Of a stretch of DNA of 64,000 nucleotides, positions 52,590 to 62,609 are shown in pieces. The stretch spans positions 2,604,001-2,668,000 of the forward strand of contig NZ_JAIWJX010000002.1 of NCBI RefSeq assembly GCF_023149135.1, read 5' to 3'. A model generated the notes under the pieces. The model made no database searches and was not told the DNA's origin. It saw nothing but the letters and a program-made list of their open reading frames with translations. A program made the position numbers and the translations under genes. Every line of letters starts with the position of its first letter. Positions within the stretch are counted from its first letter, which is position 1. Source of the stretch: Fictibacillus marinisediminis (GTDB taxonomy: Bacteria > Bacillota > Bacilli > Bacillales > Fictibacillaceae).

Positions 52590-53729
52590 TTAACAGCCGA
52601 TTTCTCTGGATATGACCATTCTTTGAATCTCAGACGTTCCTTCGCCGATTTCAGTCAGCTTAGCATCACGGAAATAGCGTTCTACATGATAGTCTCTCAT
52701 GTACCCGTAACCACCGTGAATCTGAACAGCTTCCGAACAGATCTGCATGCAAGCCTCTGAAGCGTAAAGCTTCGCCATTGCTGCTTCTTTGGAAAACCTT
52801 TTCCCTTGGTCTTTTAACCAGGCGGCTTTGTATACCATGTTCCTCGCCAGTTCAATCTTCATTGCCATGTCAGCAAGTTTGAATTGAATCGCCTGAAATT
52901 TAGAAAGAGCGGTCCCAAACTGCTTTCTTTCTTTTGAATAAGCAAGAGCCTTGTCATAGGCAGCCTGTGCAATGCCTACTGCCATCGCACCAATACCAAT
53001 ACGTCCTCCGTCAAGCGTGATCAGAAATTGCTTAAAACCATCTCCCCGCTGTCCGAGCAGATTCTCCTCTGGAACTTTTACCTGGTCAAGGATTAATTCA
53101 GTAGTGTTTGAAGAATGAAGCCCCAGTTTCTCATAGTTATCGATCACTTTAAAACCTTCTGCGTCAGTAGGAACAATAATGGCACTGATCTCTTTTTTGC
53201 CGTCATTTTTCCCTGTTATTGCTGTCAGTGCGAGATGCTTGGCATAGCTTGCATTTGTAATGTAGCACTTGCTTCCGCAGATCACCCACTGATTGCCTTG
53301 TTTCGCAGCGGTTGTTTGTGTTCCCCCTGCATCTGAGCCAGCGTTCGGTTCAGTCAGACCAAAAGCACCCATCGATTCTCCTGTACAGATTGGCACAAGA
53401 TATTTTTGCTTCTGCTCTTCTGTTCCGAATAAGTAGAGGGGAGCTCCGCCAAGAGAAACATGTGCCGAATACGTGATACCGGCAGAACCGCATGCTCGGC
53501 TTAGTTCTTCTACTGCGATCGCAAAAGAAATGGTATCTGCCCCTCCGCCGCCATATTCTTCAGGGAAAGGCAAGCCCATGATTCCCAGCTTCCCTAGCTT
53601 CTGGAAAATTTCAACAGGAAACTTTTTTTCTTTGTCCCTCTGTTCTGCACTAGGCGCAACTTCTTCATCAGCAAATTCCCTCATCATTTTTTGTATCATT
53701 GCTTGCTCATCTGTCAATGCGTAATTCAT
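52590..53729 (-). CDS. Acyl-CoA dehydrogenase (YngJ-like)
   Basis: A 379-residue FAD enzyme that forms the alpha-beta double bond of an acyl-CoA. Signatures are [27 protein letters not shown], and the C-terminal [20 protein letters not shown], followed by the [11 protein letters not shown] end. The catalytic glutamate is probably in [21 protein letters not shown] before ATG 53729 sets the start. Substrate chain type is not determined by the sequence alone. Confidence 0.92.
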   Translation of the reverse strand: MNYALTDEQAMIQKMMREFADEEVAPSAEQRDKEKKFPVEIFQKLGKLGIMGLPFPEEYGGGGADTISFAIAVEELSRACGSAGITYSAHVSLGGAPLYLFGTEEQKQKYLVPICTGESMGAFGLTEPNAGSDAGGTQTTAAKQGNQWVICGSKCYITNASYAKHLALTAITGKNDGKKEISAIIVPTDAEGFKVIDNYEKLGLHSSNTTELILDQVKVPEENLLGQRGDGFKQFLITLDGGRIGIGAMAVGIAQAAYDKALAYSKERKQFGTALSKFQAIQFKLADMAMKIELARNMVYKAAWLKDQGKRFSKEAAMAKLYASEACMQICSEAVQIHGGYGYMRDYHVERYFRDAKLTEIGEGTSEIQRMVISREIGC

Positions 53730-53956
53730 GGATGACCCCACCTTTTGTATAATTTCACCATTGTGTGTAATCGCTTTCAAGTTTATTATAGATATAAAGG
53801 CAGAATTTTTACAACATTAACATTATTATTTTTACGTTTATTTTCCTTCTTTTGGAAGTCGTTTTTTATCAGGGTGATTTGCATTCAGCAAAATTTATCA
53901 GTAAAATGAATAATAATAACTGGTAAAAATGTTATTATGTTCTATTTTACTCGTTC

Positions 53957-53975
53957 GTTCAATAAATCATTGAGC
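53957..53975. promoter_or_regulatory. Possible operator upstream of the acyl-CoA genes
   Basis: GTTCAAT-AAATC-ATTGAGC is a near-perfect inverted repeat with one mismatch in seven, about 230 bp upstream of the dehydrogenase start. The regulator is unknown. Confidence 0.3.
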
Positions 53976-53977
53976 AA

Positions 53978-54012
53978 AATAAAAAAAGCCTGCCGGCAAG
54001 GGCAGACTTTAT
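53978..54012 (-). terminator. Terminator after sigA
   Basis: On the minus strand AAAGTCTGCC and GGCAGGCTTT form a stem with a T7 tail. Confidence 0.85.
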
Positions 54013-54024
54013 CACTGATCTATT

Positions 54025-55149
54025 TTATTCCAAGAAATCCTTCAATCTCTTGCTTCTGCTTGGATGGCGGAGTTTACGAAGTGCTTTAGCTTCGATTTGG
54101 CGGATCCGTTCACGGGTTACTCCGAAAACTTTCCCAACTTCTTCCAGAGTACGTGTACGGCCGTCATCAAGACCGAATCTTAAACGCAAAACATTCTCTT
54201 CTCTGTCGGTGAGGGTATCGAGTACATCTTCGAGCTGCTCTTTTAACAGTTCATAAGCTGCAGCTTCAGAAGGAGCTAGTGCGTCCTGATCTTCAATGAA
54301 GTCACCAAGGTGAGAATCGTCTTCTTCACCAATCGGTGTTTCAAGAGAAACAGGTTCCTGGGCGATCTTCAGGATTTCGCGTACTTTGTCCGGAGTGAGA
54401 TCCATTTCCGCACCAATTTCTTCAGGCGTCGGTTCGCGGCCCAAGTCTTGCAGCAGCTGCCTCTGGACGCGGATCAATTTATTTATTGTCTCTACCATAT
54501 GAACAGGAATACGGATGGTTCTTGCCTGGTCAGCGATAGCTCGTGTTATAGCCTGTCTGATCCACCATGTGGCATACGTACTGAACTTATAGCCTTTGCG
54601 GTAATCAAACTTCTCAACCGCTTTAATAAGTCCCATGTTGCCTTCCTGAATAAGATCAAGGAAGAGCATCCCGCGGCCTACGTAACGCTTGGCAATACTT
54701 ACAACTAGCCTAAGGTTCGCTTCAGCAAGGCGGCGTTTTGCTTCTTCGTCACCTTCTTCGATTCGTTTAGCAAGGGAAATTTCTTCTTCTGCAGAAAGAA
54801 GATCCACGCGGCCGATCTCTTTTAAGTACATTCGTACAGGGTCATTAATTTTCACCCCTGGAGGAACGCTGAGATCGTTGAGGTCAAACTCTTCTTCTTC
54901 CTTGCCCGCCTCAAACTTAGGCTCTTCTTCATCAGAATCAGATTCATCGGTTACTTCTACACCCTGTTCTTCAAGGAAGTTGTAGAACTCATCCATTTGC
55001 TCTGAATCCTGATCAAAAGGCGCAAGTTTGTTGGTAATGACCGTATAGGTCAGCGCACCATTCTTTTTCCCTGCTTCAATTAATTGCTCTTTTACTTGAT
55101 CGATGGTTAATTCGCCCTCCGTCTCGCGACGGTTTGGTTTCTCAGCCAT
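54025..55149 (-). CDS. sigA: RNA polymerase principal sigma factor SigA (RpoD)
   Basis: A 374-residue vegetative sigma factor. Region 1.1 with an acidic middle is followed by region 1.2 ([15 protein letters not shown]), region 2 ([45 protein letters not shown]) and region 4.2 ([18 protein letters not shown]). GGAGGGG before ATG 55149 sets the start. It follows dnaG by 36 bases in the macromolecular synthesis operon. Confidence 0.98.
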   Translation of the reverse strand: MAEKPNRRETEGELTIDQVKEQLIEAGKKNGALTYTVITNKLAPFDQDSEQMDEFYNFLEEQGVEVTDESDSDEEEPKFEAGKEEEEFDLNDLSVPPGVKINDPVRMYLKEIGRVDLLSAEEEISLAKRIEEGDEEAKRRLAEANLRLVVSIAKRYVGRGMLFLDLIQEGNMGLIKAVEKFDYRKGYKFSTYATWWIRQAITRAIADQARTIRIPVHMVETINKLIRVQRQLLQDLGREPTPEEIGAEMDLTPDKVREILKIAQEPVSLETPIGEEDDSHLGDFIEDQDALAPSEAAAYELLKEQLEDVLDTLTDREENVLRLRFGLDDGRTRTLEEVGKVFGVTRERIRQIEAKALRKLRHPSRSKRLKDFLE

Positions 55150-55185
55150 TCGATCCCCTCCTTCCACACTTCAACAAAAAAATAA

Positions 55186-56997
55186 TCAGCCTTTTAATTC
55201 TTTTTTCATTTGAAGTATCTCCATTGCTATTTGGGCCGCCCTGGCAAAATCCTGCCCGCGTTCCGCTTCCTTTTTGTGCTTTTCTTTACCCTGTATCACC
55301 AGCCATTTAGGATAGTTGGTGATCTGTCTTATATAATCACTCATTTCCTTATCGGAAAGATGTTCATTGACAGTCAGCATCGCCAGCTCGGAAGCAATCT
55401 TTTTTAACCTGTCATCTTCAATGCGCTGCAGGAACAAACCAACATTGGGCAAATTTCCTTCTTCATAGAAGGCATATAAATAAGCTGCAACCGCATTGTG
55501 TTCTTCAATGTTAAATGATGCTCCCAGTAATTCCTGAACCCTGATGGCAACGTCTGTGTTTTTCAGCATATGCGCAAGTAGAATCCGTTCAGCATTATGA
55601 TAGGCAGGCAAAAGCGGTTTGTTATAGTAAGTATTATTCCTAGGATTATTATTCCTGTTTGTGTCAACATTATCCTTTTTTCGCTTTTGCTGCTTAGCTG
55701 TATAAAACTGCTGCTGCTTTAGAGCTTCCAGAGAGAGGTTGAATTCATCAGCTAGCTGCCTTAAATAATGGTCTTTTTCAACCGCATTAGGCAATTGGCT
55801 GATTTCCTTTATTATCTCTTCGATATAGAGCATTCGTTCTCCTTCATCGTTGAGATTTTTACCTCTTCTGTAATATTGAATTTTAAAAGCCATTACGGTT
55901 AAACTTGCCCCTATTACATCCCTGTTAAACTTCTCGGCTCCATATTTTTGGATATAGTCATCGGGATCAAGACCGTCTGGCATTTTCGCAATTTTCACAT
56001 TGCATCCTGCTTTTAATAAAATCGATGAAGCTCTAAAGGAAGCTTCAACACCTGCATGATCGGAATCATAACAGATAACGACAGAAGGCACATTTCGTTT
56101 CAGCAGCTTTGCCTGATCTTCTGTCAAAGAGGTTCCAAGTGTGGCCACCCCATTTTCAACGCCTGCTCTCCAGGCAGCAATCGTATCAACATACCCTTCA
56201 AATAGAACAGCCTGCTGTTTTTTCCTCATTTCAGGACGGGATAAATGCAAGGCATACAAGTTCTTGCCTTTATTAAACAGCAAGGTCTCAGGGCTGTTCA
56301 AATATTTGGGTTCCCCGCTGTCCAAAATTCTGCCCCCAAAGCCGATGACTTTACCGTTTTTATCCCAGATTGGAAACATGATCCGGTTTCTGAACCGGTC
56401 AAAGAATTTACCGTCAAAGTCCCGTTTGCCAAGCAAACCGGCTTTTTCAGAGAGCTCCAGCGAGAAATTTCTTCTGCTGAGGAAGTTGGTGGCCGAATCC
56501 CAGGAATCAGGTGCAAACCCGATTTGAAACCGTGAGATGACTTCATCCGAAAACCCTCTGCCCTTTAAATAGTCGAGAGCTTTCAAACCTTGCTCGGTAT
56601 TGAGCAGATAGTGATGAAATAGTTTCGCCAAAAGTTCATGAGCCTCGGCCATGACTGCCCGGTTATCTGAGGATTTGCTGTTTCCAGACTGCCGTTCCAG
56701 TTGAGGTAAATCTATTCCCGTTCGCTGTGCAATATGCTTCACTGCCTCAAGAAATGAAAATCCTTCGATATTCATTAGAAAAGAGAAAGCATTACCGCCT
56801 GCTCCGCAGCCGAAACAGTGGTAGATCTGCTTATCAGGCGAAACAGAAAAGGAAGGGGATTTCTCTCCGTGAAATGGGCATAAGCCAAAATAATTGCGCC
56901 CTTGTTTCTTCAAGGTTACATAGTCACTGACAAGTTCTACAATATCTTGAGATGTTCGAACTTTTTCTATAAGTTCGTCCGGAATTCGTTCTGCCAT
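55186..56997 (-). CDS. dnaG: DNA primase
   Basis: A 603-residue enzyme that makes RNA primers at replication forks. An N-terminal CHC2 zinc finger (C40, H43, C61, C64), the RNA polymerase core with a Toprim domain (LFEGYVDTIAAWRAG, then YDSDHAGVEAS), and a helical DnaB-binding C-terminal domain are present, with a Asn/Lys-rich linker between them. It is upstream of sigA as in B. subtilis. Confidence 0.97.
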   Translation of the reverse strand: MAERIPDELIEKVRTSQDIVELVSDYVTLKKQGRNYFGLCPFHGEKSPSFSVSPDKQIYHCFGCGAGGNAFSFLMNIEGFSFLEAVKHIAQRTGIDLPQLERQSGNSKSSDNRAVMAEAHELLAKLFHHYLLNTEQGLKALDYLKGRGFSDEVISRFQIGFAPDSWDSATNFLSRRNFSLELSEKAGLLGKRDFDGKFFDRFRNRIMFPIWDKNGKVIGFGGRILDSGEPKYLNSPETLLFNKGKNLYALHLSRPEMRKKQQAVLFEGYVDTIAAWRAGVENGVATLGTSLTEDQAKLLKRNVPSVVICYDSDHAGVEASFRASSILLKAGCNVKIAKMPDGLDPDDYIQKYGAEKFNRDVIGASLTVMAFKIQYYRRGKNLNDEGERMLYIEEIIKEISQLPNAVEKDHYLRQLADEFNLSLEALKQQQFYTAKQQKRKKDNVDTNRNNNPRNNTYYNKPLLPAYHNAERILLAHMLKNTDVAIRVQELLGASFNIEEHNAVAAYLYAFYEEGNLPNVGLFLQRIEDDRLKKIASELAMLTVNEHLSDKEMSDYIRQITNYPKWLVIQGKEKHKKEAERGQDFARAAQIAMEILQMKKELKG

Positions 56998-57063
56998 GTT
57001 TAAACACCGCTTTATTTACTTTCCTCTGTAAAAATCACACAGGTTATAGTTATTCGTTAAGAG

Positions 57064-57534
57064 TTATTGAAATCCTTCAATATTCGACAACATTTTTTTA
57101 AATTGTCCGGAGAAACGTTCAAGATCAGAATCCTGAAACTTCGCTGGTCCTTTTGTACGGTTGCCGGCTCTTCTTTCTTTCCCGGAAATGTACCTTTCAA
57201 AAAGCATTTTTTCCATATCTTCCTCCCGGTATAAAAAACCGCGGGGATGGAACGTAATCACACCTTTTGGGACCAGGATACTGGCCAGGCCAAAATCCTG
57301 AGTAACCGCAATATCTCCTTTCATTGAATGATTCATTAGATACAAGTCTACTTCTTCACGGTTGGCATCGACCAGAATCCACTCTACACCAGGTGAAGGG
57401 GCTGTATAATGGGCATATGAAATGACAAAAAATGCCGATAAATTAAATTCCCGACAATGTTCGATAATAGAATTCCTAATCGGAACCGGGCAAGCATCTC
57501 CATCTACCCATACTTTTGCTTTAGAATTAGACAT
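57064..57534 (-). CDS. yqxD: YaiI/YqxD family protein (DUF188)
   Basis: A 156-residue protein with the family start VWVDGDACPVP and the VTQDFGLASILVPKG motif. The fold is PIN/NYN-like, so a nuclease role is possible but not shown. It lies just before dnaG, as in B. subtilis. Confidence 0.9.
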   Translation of the reverse strand: MSNSKAKVWVDGDACPVPIRNSIIEHCREFNLSAFFVISYAHYTAPSPGVEWILVDANREEVDLYLMNHSMKGDIAVTQDFGLASILVPKGVITFHPRGFLYREEDMEKMLFERYISGKERRAGNRTKGPAKFQDSDLERFSGQFKKMLSNIEGFQ

Positions 57535-57763
57535 AATTTAAATTTCTACATCCTCCATAAGAATCCTTCTACAAAATAAACATGTCGAAGAAAACCTTTT
57601 TATGTGTTACGTCTTGTTGAAGAATGCTGTTTCATAGAATCAGTCTGTCCTGTGCTCTGGAAAGAACATTCTTATCCTATTCTAGGTTCCAATGCTAACT
57701 TTTAATCACAATTTTATATTATAGCTAAAAATTTATAATAATGCCAGAAAAATAACTTCCGCA

Positions 57764-57798
57764 GAAAAAAGCGTACAAAATCAAACGATTTCGTACGC
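57764..57798 (-). terminator. Terminator after ppsR
   Basis: GCGTACAAAATC and GATTTCGTACGC form a 12-bp stem with one mismatch; six T follow on the minus strand. Confidence 0.88.
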
Positions 57799-57805
57799 AA
57801 TATGG

Positions 57806-58630
57806 TTATCGATAGTTTTTGCCCGTATAAATGTTATAAATGAGATTTGCTGATTCCTCTACGGCTTTGTTTGAAACATCAATGACCCGACAGCCGATCC
57901 GGTCTATTGTTTTAGTGAAATAGTCAAGCTCCTGCCTGATGCGGTTGATATTGGCATAATTAGCCTCAGAATTTAACCCAAGAGCCATCAGTCTTTCTCT
58001 GCGGATATCGTTTAGTTTTTCAGGAGTGATGCTTAAACCGAAACACTTTTTAGCAGAGACTTTGAACAATTCATCCGGCGGCTCGACTTCAGGAACAAGC
58101 GGAACATTGGCCACTTTCAGTCGTTTGTGAGCCAGATACTGCGATAAAGGTGTTTTAGACGTCCTTGACACTCCTACCAAAACGATATCGGCTTTTAAAA
58201 TCCCCCTTGGATCTCTTCCATCATCATACTTAACAGCAAACTCAATGGCTTCAACTTTTCGGAAATAATCATCATCCAGCTGATGGACAATTCCTGGCTC
58301 ATATCTCGGTACCTGCTGAAGAAGCTGCTGCATCTGGTTCATCATCGGACCGATAATATCTACTGCAACCACTCCCGAAACCAGTGCCTGCTGCAGGAGA
58401 AACTCCTTCATTTCTGGTATGACAAGTGTAAACGCGATTAGAGCCTGATGTTCTTTAGCTAATGCCACTACTTCTTTAATGGTTTCCTTATCTTCTACAT
58501 ATGGAACCCGCTTAAGCTCAATGGCAGTTGAATTAAATTGGCTGGCCGCGGCTTTTACAACAAGCTCCGCAGTTTCGCCAACAGAATCGGATACAACATA
58601 AATCATTGGGCGATTTATTTGGTCAGTCAT
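57806..58630 (-). CDS. ppsR: Pyruvate, water dikinase/PPDK regulatory protein PpsR (YqfL, DUF299)
   Basis: A 274-residue bifunctional kinase/phosphorylase that uses ADP and Pi to switch PEP synthase or PPDK off and on. The P-loop GVSRTSKTP is near 155, with [13 protein letters not shown] at the start and the [10 protein letters not shown] motif. In B. subtilis YqfL modulates CcpN; the two genes are adjacent here too. AGGAGG precedes ATG 58633/58630. Confidence 0.92.
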   Translation of the reverse strand: MTDQINRPMIYVVSDSVGETAELVVKAAASQFNSTAIELKRVPYVEDKETIKEVVALAKEHQALIAFTLVIPEMKEFLLQQALVSGVVAVDIIGPMMNQMQQLLQQVPRYEPGIVHQLDDDYFRKVEAIEFAVKYDDGRDPRGILKADIVLVGVSRTSKTPLSQYLAHKRLKVANVPLVPEVEPPDELFKVSAKKCFGLSITPEKLNDIRRERLMALGLNSEANYANINRIRQELDYFTKTIDRIGCRVIDVSNKAVEESANLIYNIYTGKNYR

Positions 58631-58652
58631 CATTACCTCCTGATTGCGAAGA

Positions 58653-59303
58653 TCAAATAATCATTTCATCCCTGGCCAATTCAACAAAGGCCTTGGTAAT
58701 ATTCGTTTTCGTAATTCTTCCCACTACTTCATACCCTTCGTCATTGGGAGCTTTTTTTACGACCGGCAGCCCGTCAATCTGCTTTTGGATGAGAATATGG
58801 GCAACATCCAGTAAATGGTCTTCTTTAAAACAATATGTGATATTCGGCATCCTGGTCATAATAATGTTGATGGGGATGGCGTTTAATTCCTGTTTTCCCA
58901 TACTGGCTCTCAATAAGTCTTTTCTTGAAACCACTCCAACAAGATGAGAGTTTTTATTCACGATAAACAAAGTTCCCACATCTTCAAGAAACATGGTACA
59001 GATCGCTTCATATACGGTTGAAGATTCAGGAACCACAACGGGGATCGATGAAAATTCATGGACTTGTATCTTCTTGATTTTTTCAGTCAATAGCTGGGAG
59101 CCTGTTTTGCCTGTATAAAAATAGCCCACACGGGGTCTGGCATCCAAATAACCAGCCATCGTTAAAATGGCTAGGTCAGGCCTAAGCGTAGCTCTTGTCA
59201 AATGCAAACGGTCTGCAATATGTTCCCCTGTAATAGGTCCATGGTCTTTTACGATCTGCAATATTGTTTGTTGCCTTTTATTCAGTTCGATTGTTCGCAC
59301 CAC
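58653..59303 (-). CDS. ccpN: Transcriptional repressor CcpN
   Basis: A 216-residue repressor of gluconeogenic genes under glycolytic conditions. An N-terminal helix-turn-helix (about 8-65, [21 protein letters not shown]) is followed by [11 protein letters not shown] and two CBS domains (about 80-140 and 145-205) that probably bind nucleotides. The start is a GTG at 59303 or 59300; AAGGTGG overlaps it too closely, so the start is uncertain. It precedes ppsR. Confidence 0.92.
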   Translation of the reverse strand: MVRTIELNKRQQTILQIVKDHGPITGEHIADRLHLTRATLRPDLAILTMAGYLDARPRVGYFYTGKTGSQLLTEKIKKIQVHEFSSIPVVVPESSTVYEAICTMFLEDVGTLFIVNKNSHLVGVVSRKDLLRASMGKQELNAIPINIIMTRMPNITYCFKEDHLLDVAHILIQKQIDGLPVVKKAPNDEGYEVVGRITKTNITKAFVELARDEMII

Positions 59304-59395
59304 CTTAGCAAACTTGAAATGTGTTATACTCTTTATTAAACATTATATACTAATTAAGGGAGCAAACGAAGCTAAAAGGTATAAAAGCAACATTA

Positions 59396-60139
59396 TTATT
59401 CAAATTTATTCAATTGATCCAAAAACTTTTTAGATTTGAAGAACATCCCTGAATACTCATCAATGTAGGTAGATAAAATAAACTGGATTGCGTCCTTTGT
59501 CTGTTTTTTTAACGATACATTTCCAAGCCGGTTTAAATCAAAATGATAAAACAGGTGAAGGAGCCTTGCGGTTGCTTGAGTCAGCGGGATCCTGTTCGGG
59601 TCCAGGTGATGGCACCTGTCACAGAGAAAACCACCTTCCCGGACGGAAAAGGCAAATTCCCCTTCAGTTTTGCCGCAGTTGGCGCAGTGATTTACTTGGG
59701 GGCCGATGCCCGCTTGCTGCAGCATTTTCATCTCAAAAATAAACGTGATAACTTCTGGATCTGCACCTTCATTTATAAGGTTGAAAGATTGCCAAACATG
59801 TTCAAATAAATAGGGCTGAGTTTTTTTCTCTTCTGTCACCTTATCAAGAAATTCAACCATATAAGCACAATAAGCTGTTTTAAACAAATCTTCCTTGATG
59901 CCTCTGAACGAGTCGATGATCTCACCTTGACTAAGAGAACCCAGCCCCCTGCTTTGCTGAAAAACGAAATGACCGTATGTAAAGAGCTGTGCAACAGAAG
60001 AGAGGCGACTTTTTGGTTTCTTCGCCCCTCTTGCCATAACTCCTATTTTTCCGTTTTCTCTCGTAAAAAGAGTAAGAATTACGTTTGTTTCACCGTAGTC
60101 CACTTTTCTGATAACAATTCCTTCAACCTTTTGCAGCAT
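59396..60139 (-). CDS. recO: DNA repair protein RecO
   Basis: A 247-residue recombination mediator that loads RecA with RecR. N-terminal OB-fold (VEGIVIRKVDYGETNVILTLF, in part), then a helical domain with a zinc motif CANCGKTEGEFAF...CDRC. It lies after era and yqzL. No terminator is visible between it and ccpN, and glyQS, normally in this gap, are absent. Confidence 0.95.
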   Translation of the reverse strand: MLQKVEGIVIRKVDYGETNVILTLFTRENGKIGVMARGAKKPKSRLSSVAQLFTYGHFVFQQSRGLGSLSQGEIIDSFRGIKEDLFKTAYCAYMVEFLDKVTEEKKTQPYLFEHVWQSFNLINEGADPEVITFIFEMKMLQQAGIGPQVNHCANCGKTEGEFAFSVREGGFLCDRCHHLDPNRIPLTQATARLLHLFYHFDLNRLGNVSLKKQTKDAIQFILSTYIDEYSGMFFKSKKFLDQLNKFE

Positions 60140-60175
60140 GATTACACCACCACCAGGTCATTTAATGAAGGCACC

Positions 60176-60319
60176 TTATTGGATGGGAGAGTCAATATGT
60201 GCTTGCTGATCTTCTTGCTGAGCCACACTTGTTGACATGTCGACCTCAAGTTCTTTAAACAACAAATAGGTATCGATACTGCCCGTTTCGCAAAATACCT
60301 TCCAGGTAAATTCTTTCAT
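60176..60319 (-). CDS. yqzL: YqzL-like small protein (47 residues)
   Basis: Reads MKEFTWKVFCETGSIDTYLL and continues to a polar, Gln/Asp-rich tail ending DSPIQ. The start FTWKVFxxTGxIDxYLL is typical of YqzL, and the place between era and recO agrees. GGTGGAG precedes the ATG. Function is unknown. Confidence 0.88.
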   Translation of the reverse strand: MKEFTWKVFCETGSIDTYLLFKELEVDMSTSVAQQEDQQAHIDSPIQ

Positions 60320-60413
60320 GGGAATGCTCCACCTTTCAAGTTGTTTTTATAAAACTCTCTTGCCCTTAGGTTTGCCTAATATATCTTTTTAATGTGAAGG
60401 AAAATATGGAAGA

Positions 60414-61728
<1,315 letters not shown>

Positions 61729-61765
61729 TCAACACCAGCCTTTACTCAATTCAAGCGGCTGATAT

Positions 61766-62137
61766 CTAAGAGAAATAGTGTAAGGCAGGTTTTAAAAATA
61801 GCAGTAATCCGATTATAACAGCAATCACCGAAAAAACCAAAACTGCACCCGCCGCCATATCTTTGGCCTGCTTTGCTAACGGGTGGTAATCATTCGTGAC
61901 CAAATCGACGAGGCGTTCAAGTGCCGTATTTACGATTTCAAGACAGATCACATTCCCAATGACAATCAGCAGAATGGAGAACCTCACAGCTGAAAATTCA
62001 AGGACATAGGCCACCAGTAAAACGATACAACTCACAGCGAGATGAATTTTAATATTCTGCTCACCTTTAACTGCAGCTTTAATTCCTTCCCAGGCATATC
62101 CAAAACTTCTAACAAATCTGCGGGCTGATGGCCTCAT
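61766..62137 (-). CDS. dgkA: Undecaprenol kinase/diacylglycerol kinase-type membrane kinase (DgkA)
   Basis: A 123-residue protein with three membrane segments and the DgkA signature EIVNTALERLVDL near the middle, followed by AKDMAAGAVL. In Gram-positive bacteria the preferred substrate is undecaprenol. The start is unclear: ATG 62137 is one base past the ybeY stop, while ATG 62173, inside ybeY, has AGCAGG upstream and would add twelve residues. Confidence 0.88.
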   Translation of the reverse strand: MRPSARRFVRSFGYAWEGIKAAVKGEQNIKIHLAVSCIVLLVAYVLEFSAVRFSILLIVIGNVICLEIVNTALERLVDLVTNDYHPLAKQAKDMAAGAVLVFSVIAVIIGLLLFLKPALHYFS

Positions 62138-62138
62138 C

Positions 62139-62609
62139 TTATCTGGTGAGACCGTATTCGTTAAGAATTTCATCTTGCCTGCTGAACATTTTCTTTTCTT
62201 CATGTTCGTTCAGGTGATCATAGCCCAAGAGGTGAAGAAAACCATGAACGGTCAAAAAGCCAAGTTCTCTCAAGAATGAGTGTCCGTATTCTTCTGCCTG
62301 ATTTTTAGCAATCTCTGCTGATATAATAATGTCACCAAGAATTCTCGGTAAATCATCTCCAATGATTTCTAGTTCTCCCTCACCCATTTCTTCCATCGCA
62401 AAAGAGATCACATCTGTTGGCGTATCTTTGTTCCGATATTGTTTGTTGATCTCATGGATCCGCTCGTTTGTTACAAAGGTAACAGAAAGCTCAGTCTCAT
62501 TGGGAATGTCTTCCATGACTGCTGCCTGATTTAAAAGGTTCGTTAACTCCTCGATCTGAGCTGGGGAGATTTGTTCGGTTTCGTCTGTAAAATCAATGTG
62601 TAAGCTCAT
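62139..62609 (-). CDS. ybeY: Endoribonuclease YbeY (16S rRNA maturation)
   Basis: A 156-residue metalloenzyme with the zinc motif HGFLHLLGYDH (about 120-130) and PTDVISFAM. It takes part in 16S rRNA 3' processing and ribosome quality control, near its partner era. The start abuts the pgpH stop at 62609. Confidence 0.95.
   Translation of the reverse strand: MSLHIDFTDETEQISPAQIEELTNLLNQAAVMEDIPNETELSVTFVTNERIHEINKQYRNKDTPTDVISFAMEEMGEGELEIIGDDLPRILGDIIISAEIAKNQAEEYGHSFLRELGFLTVHGFLHLLGYDHLNEHEEKKMFSRQDEILNEYGLTR

Noticed and set aside
59304..59395. T-box leader or remnant of glyQS
   Set aside because: Only 92 bp, with no specifier loop or TGGnACC T-box sequence.
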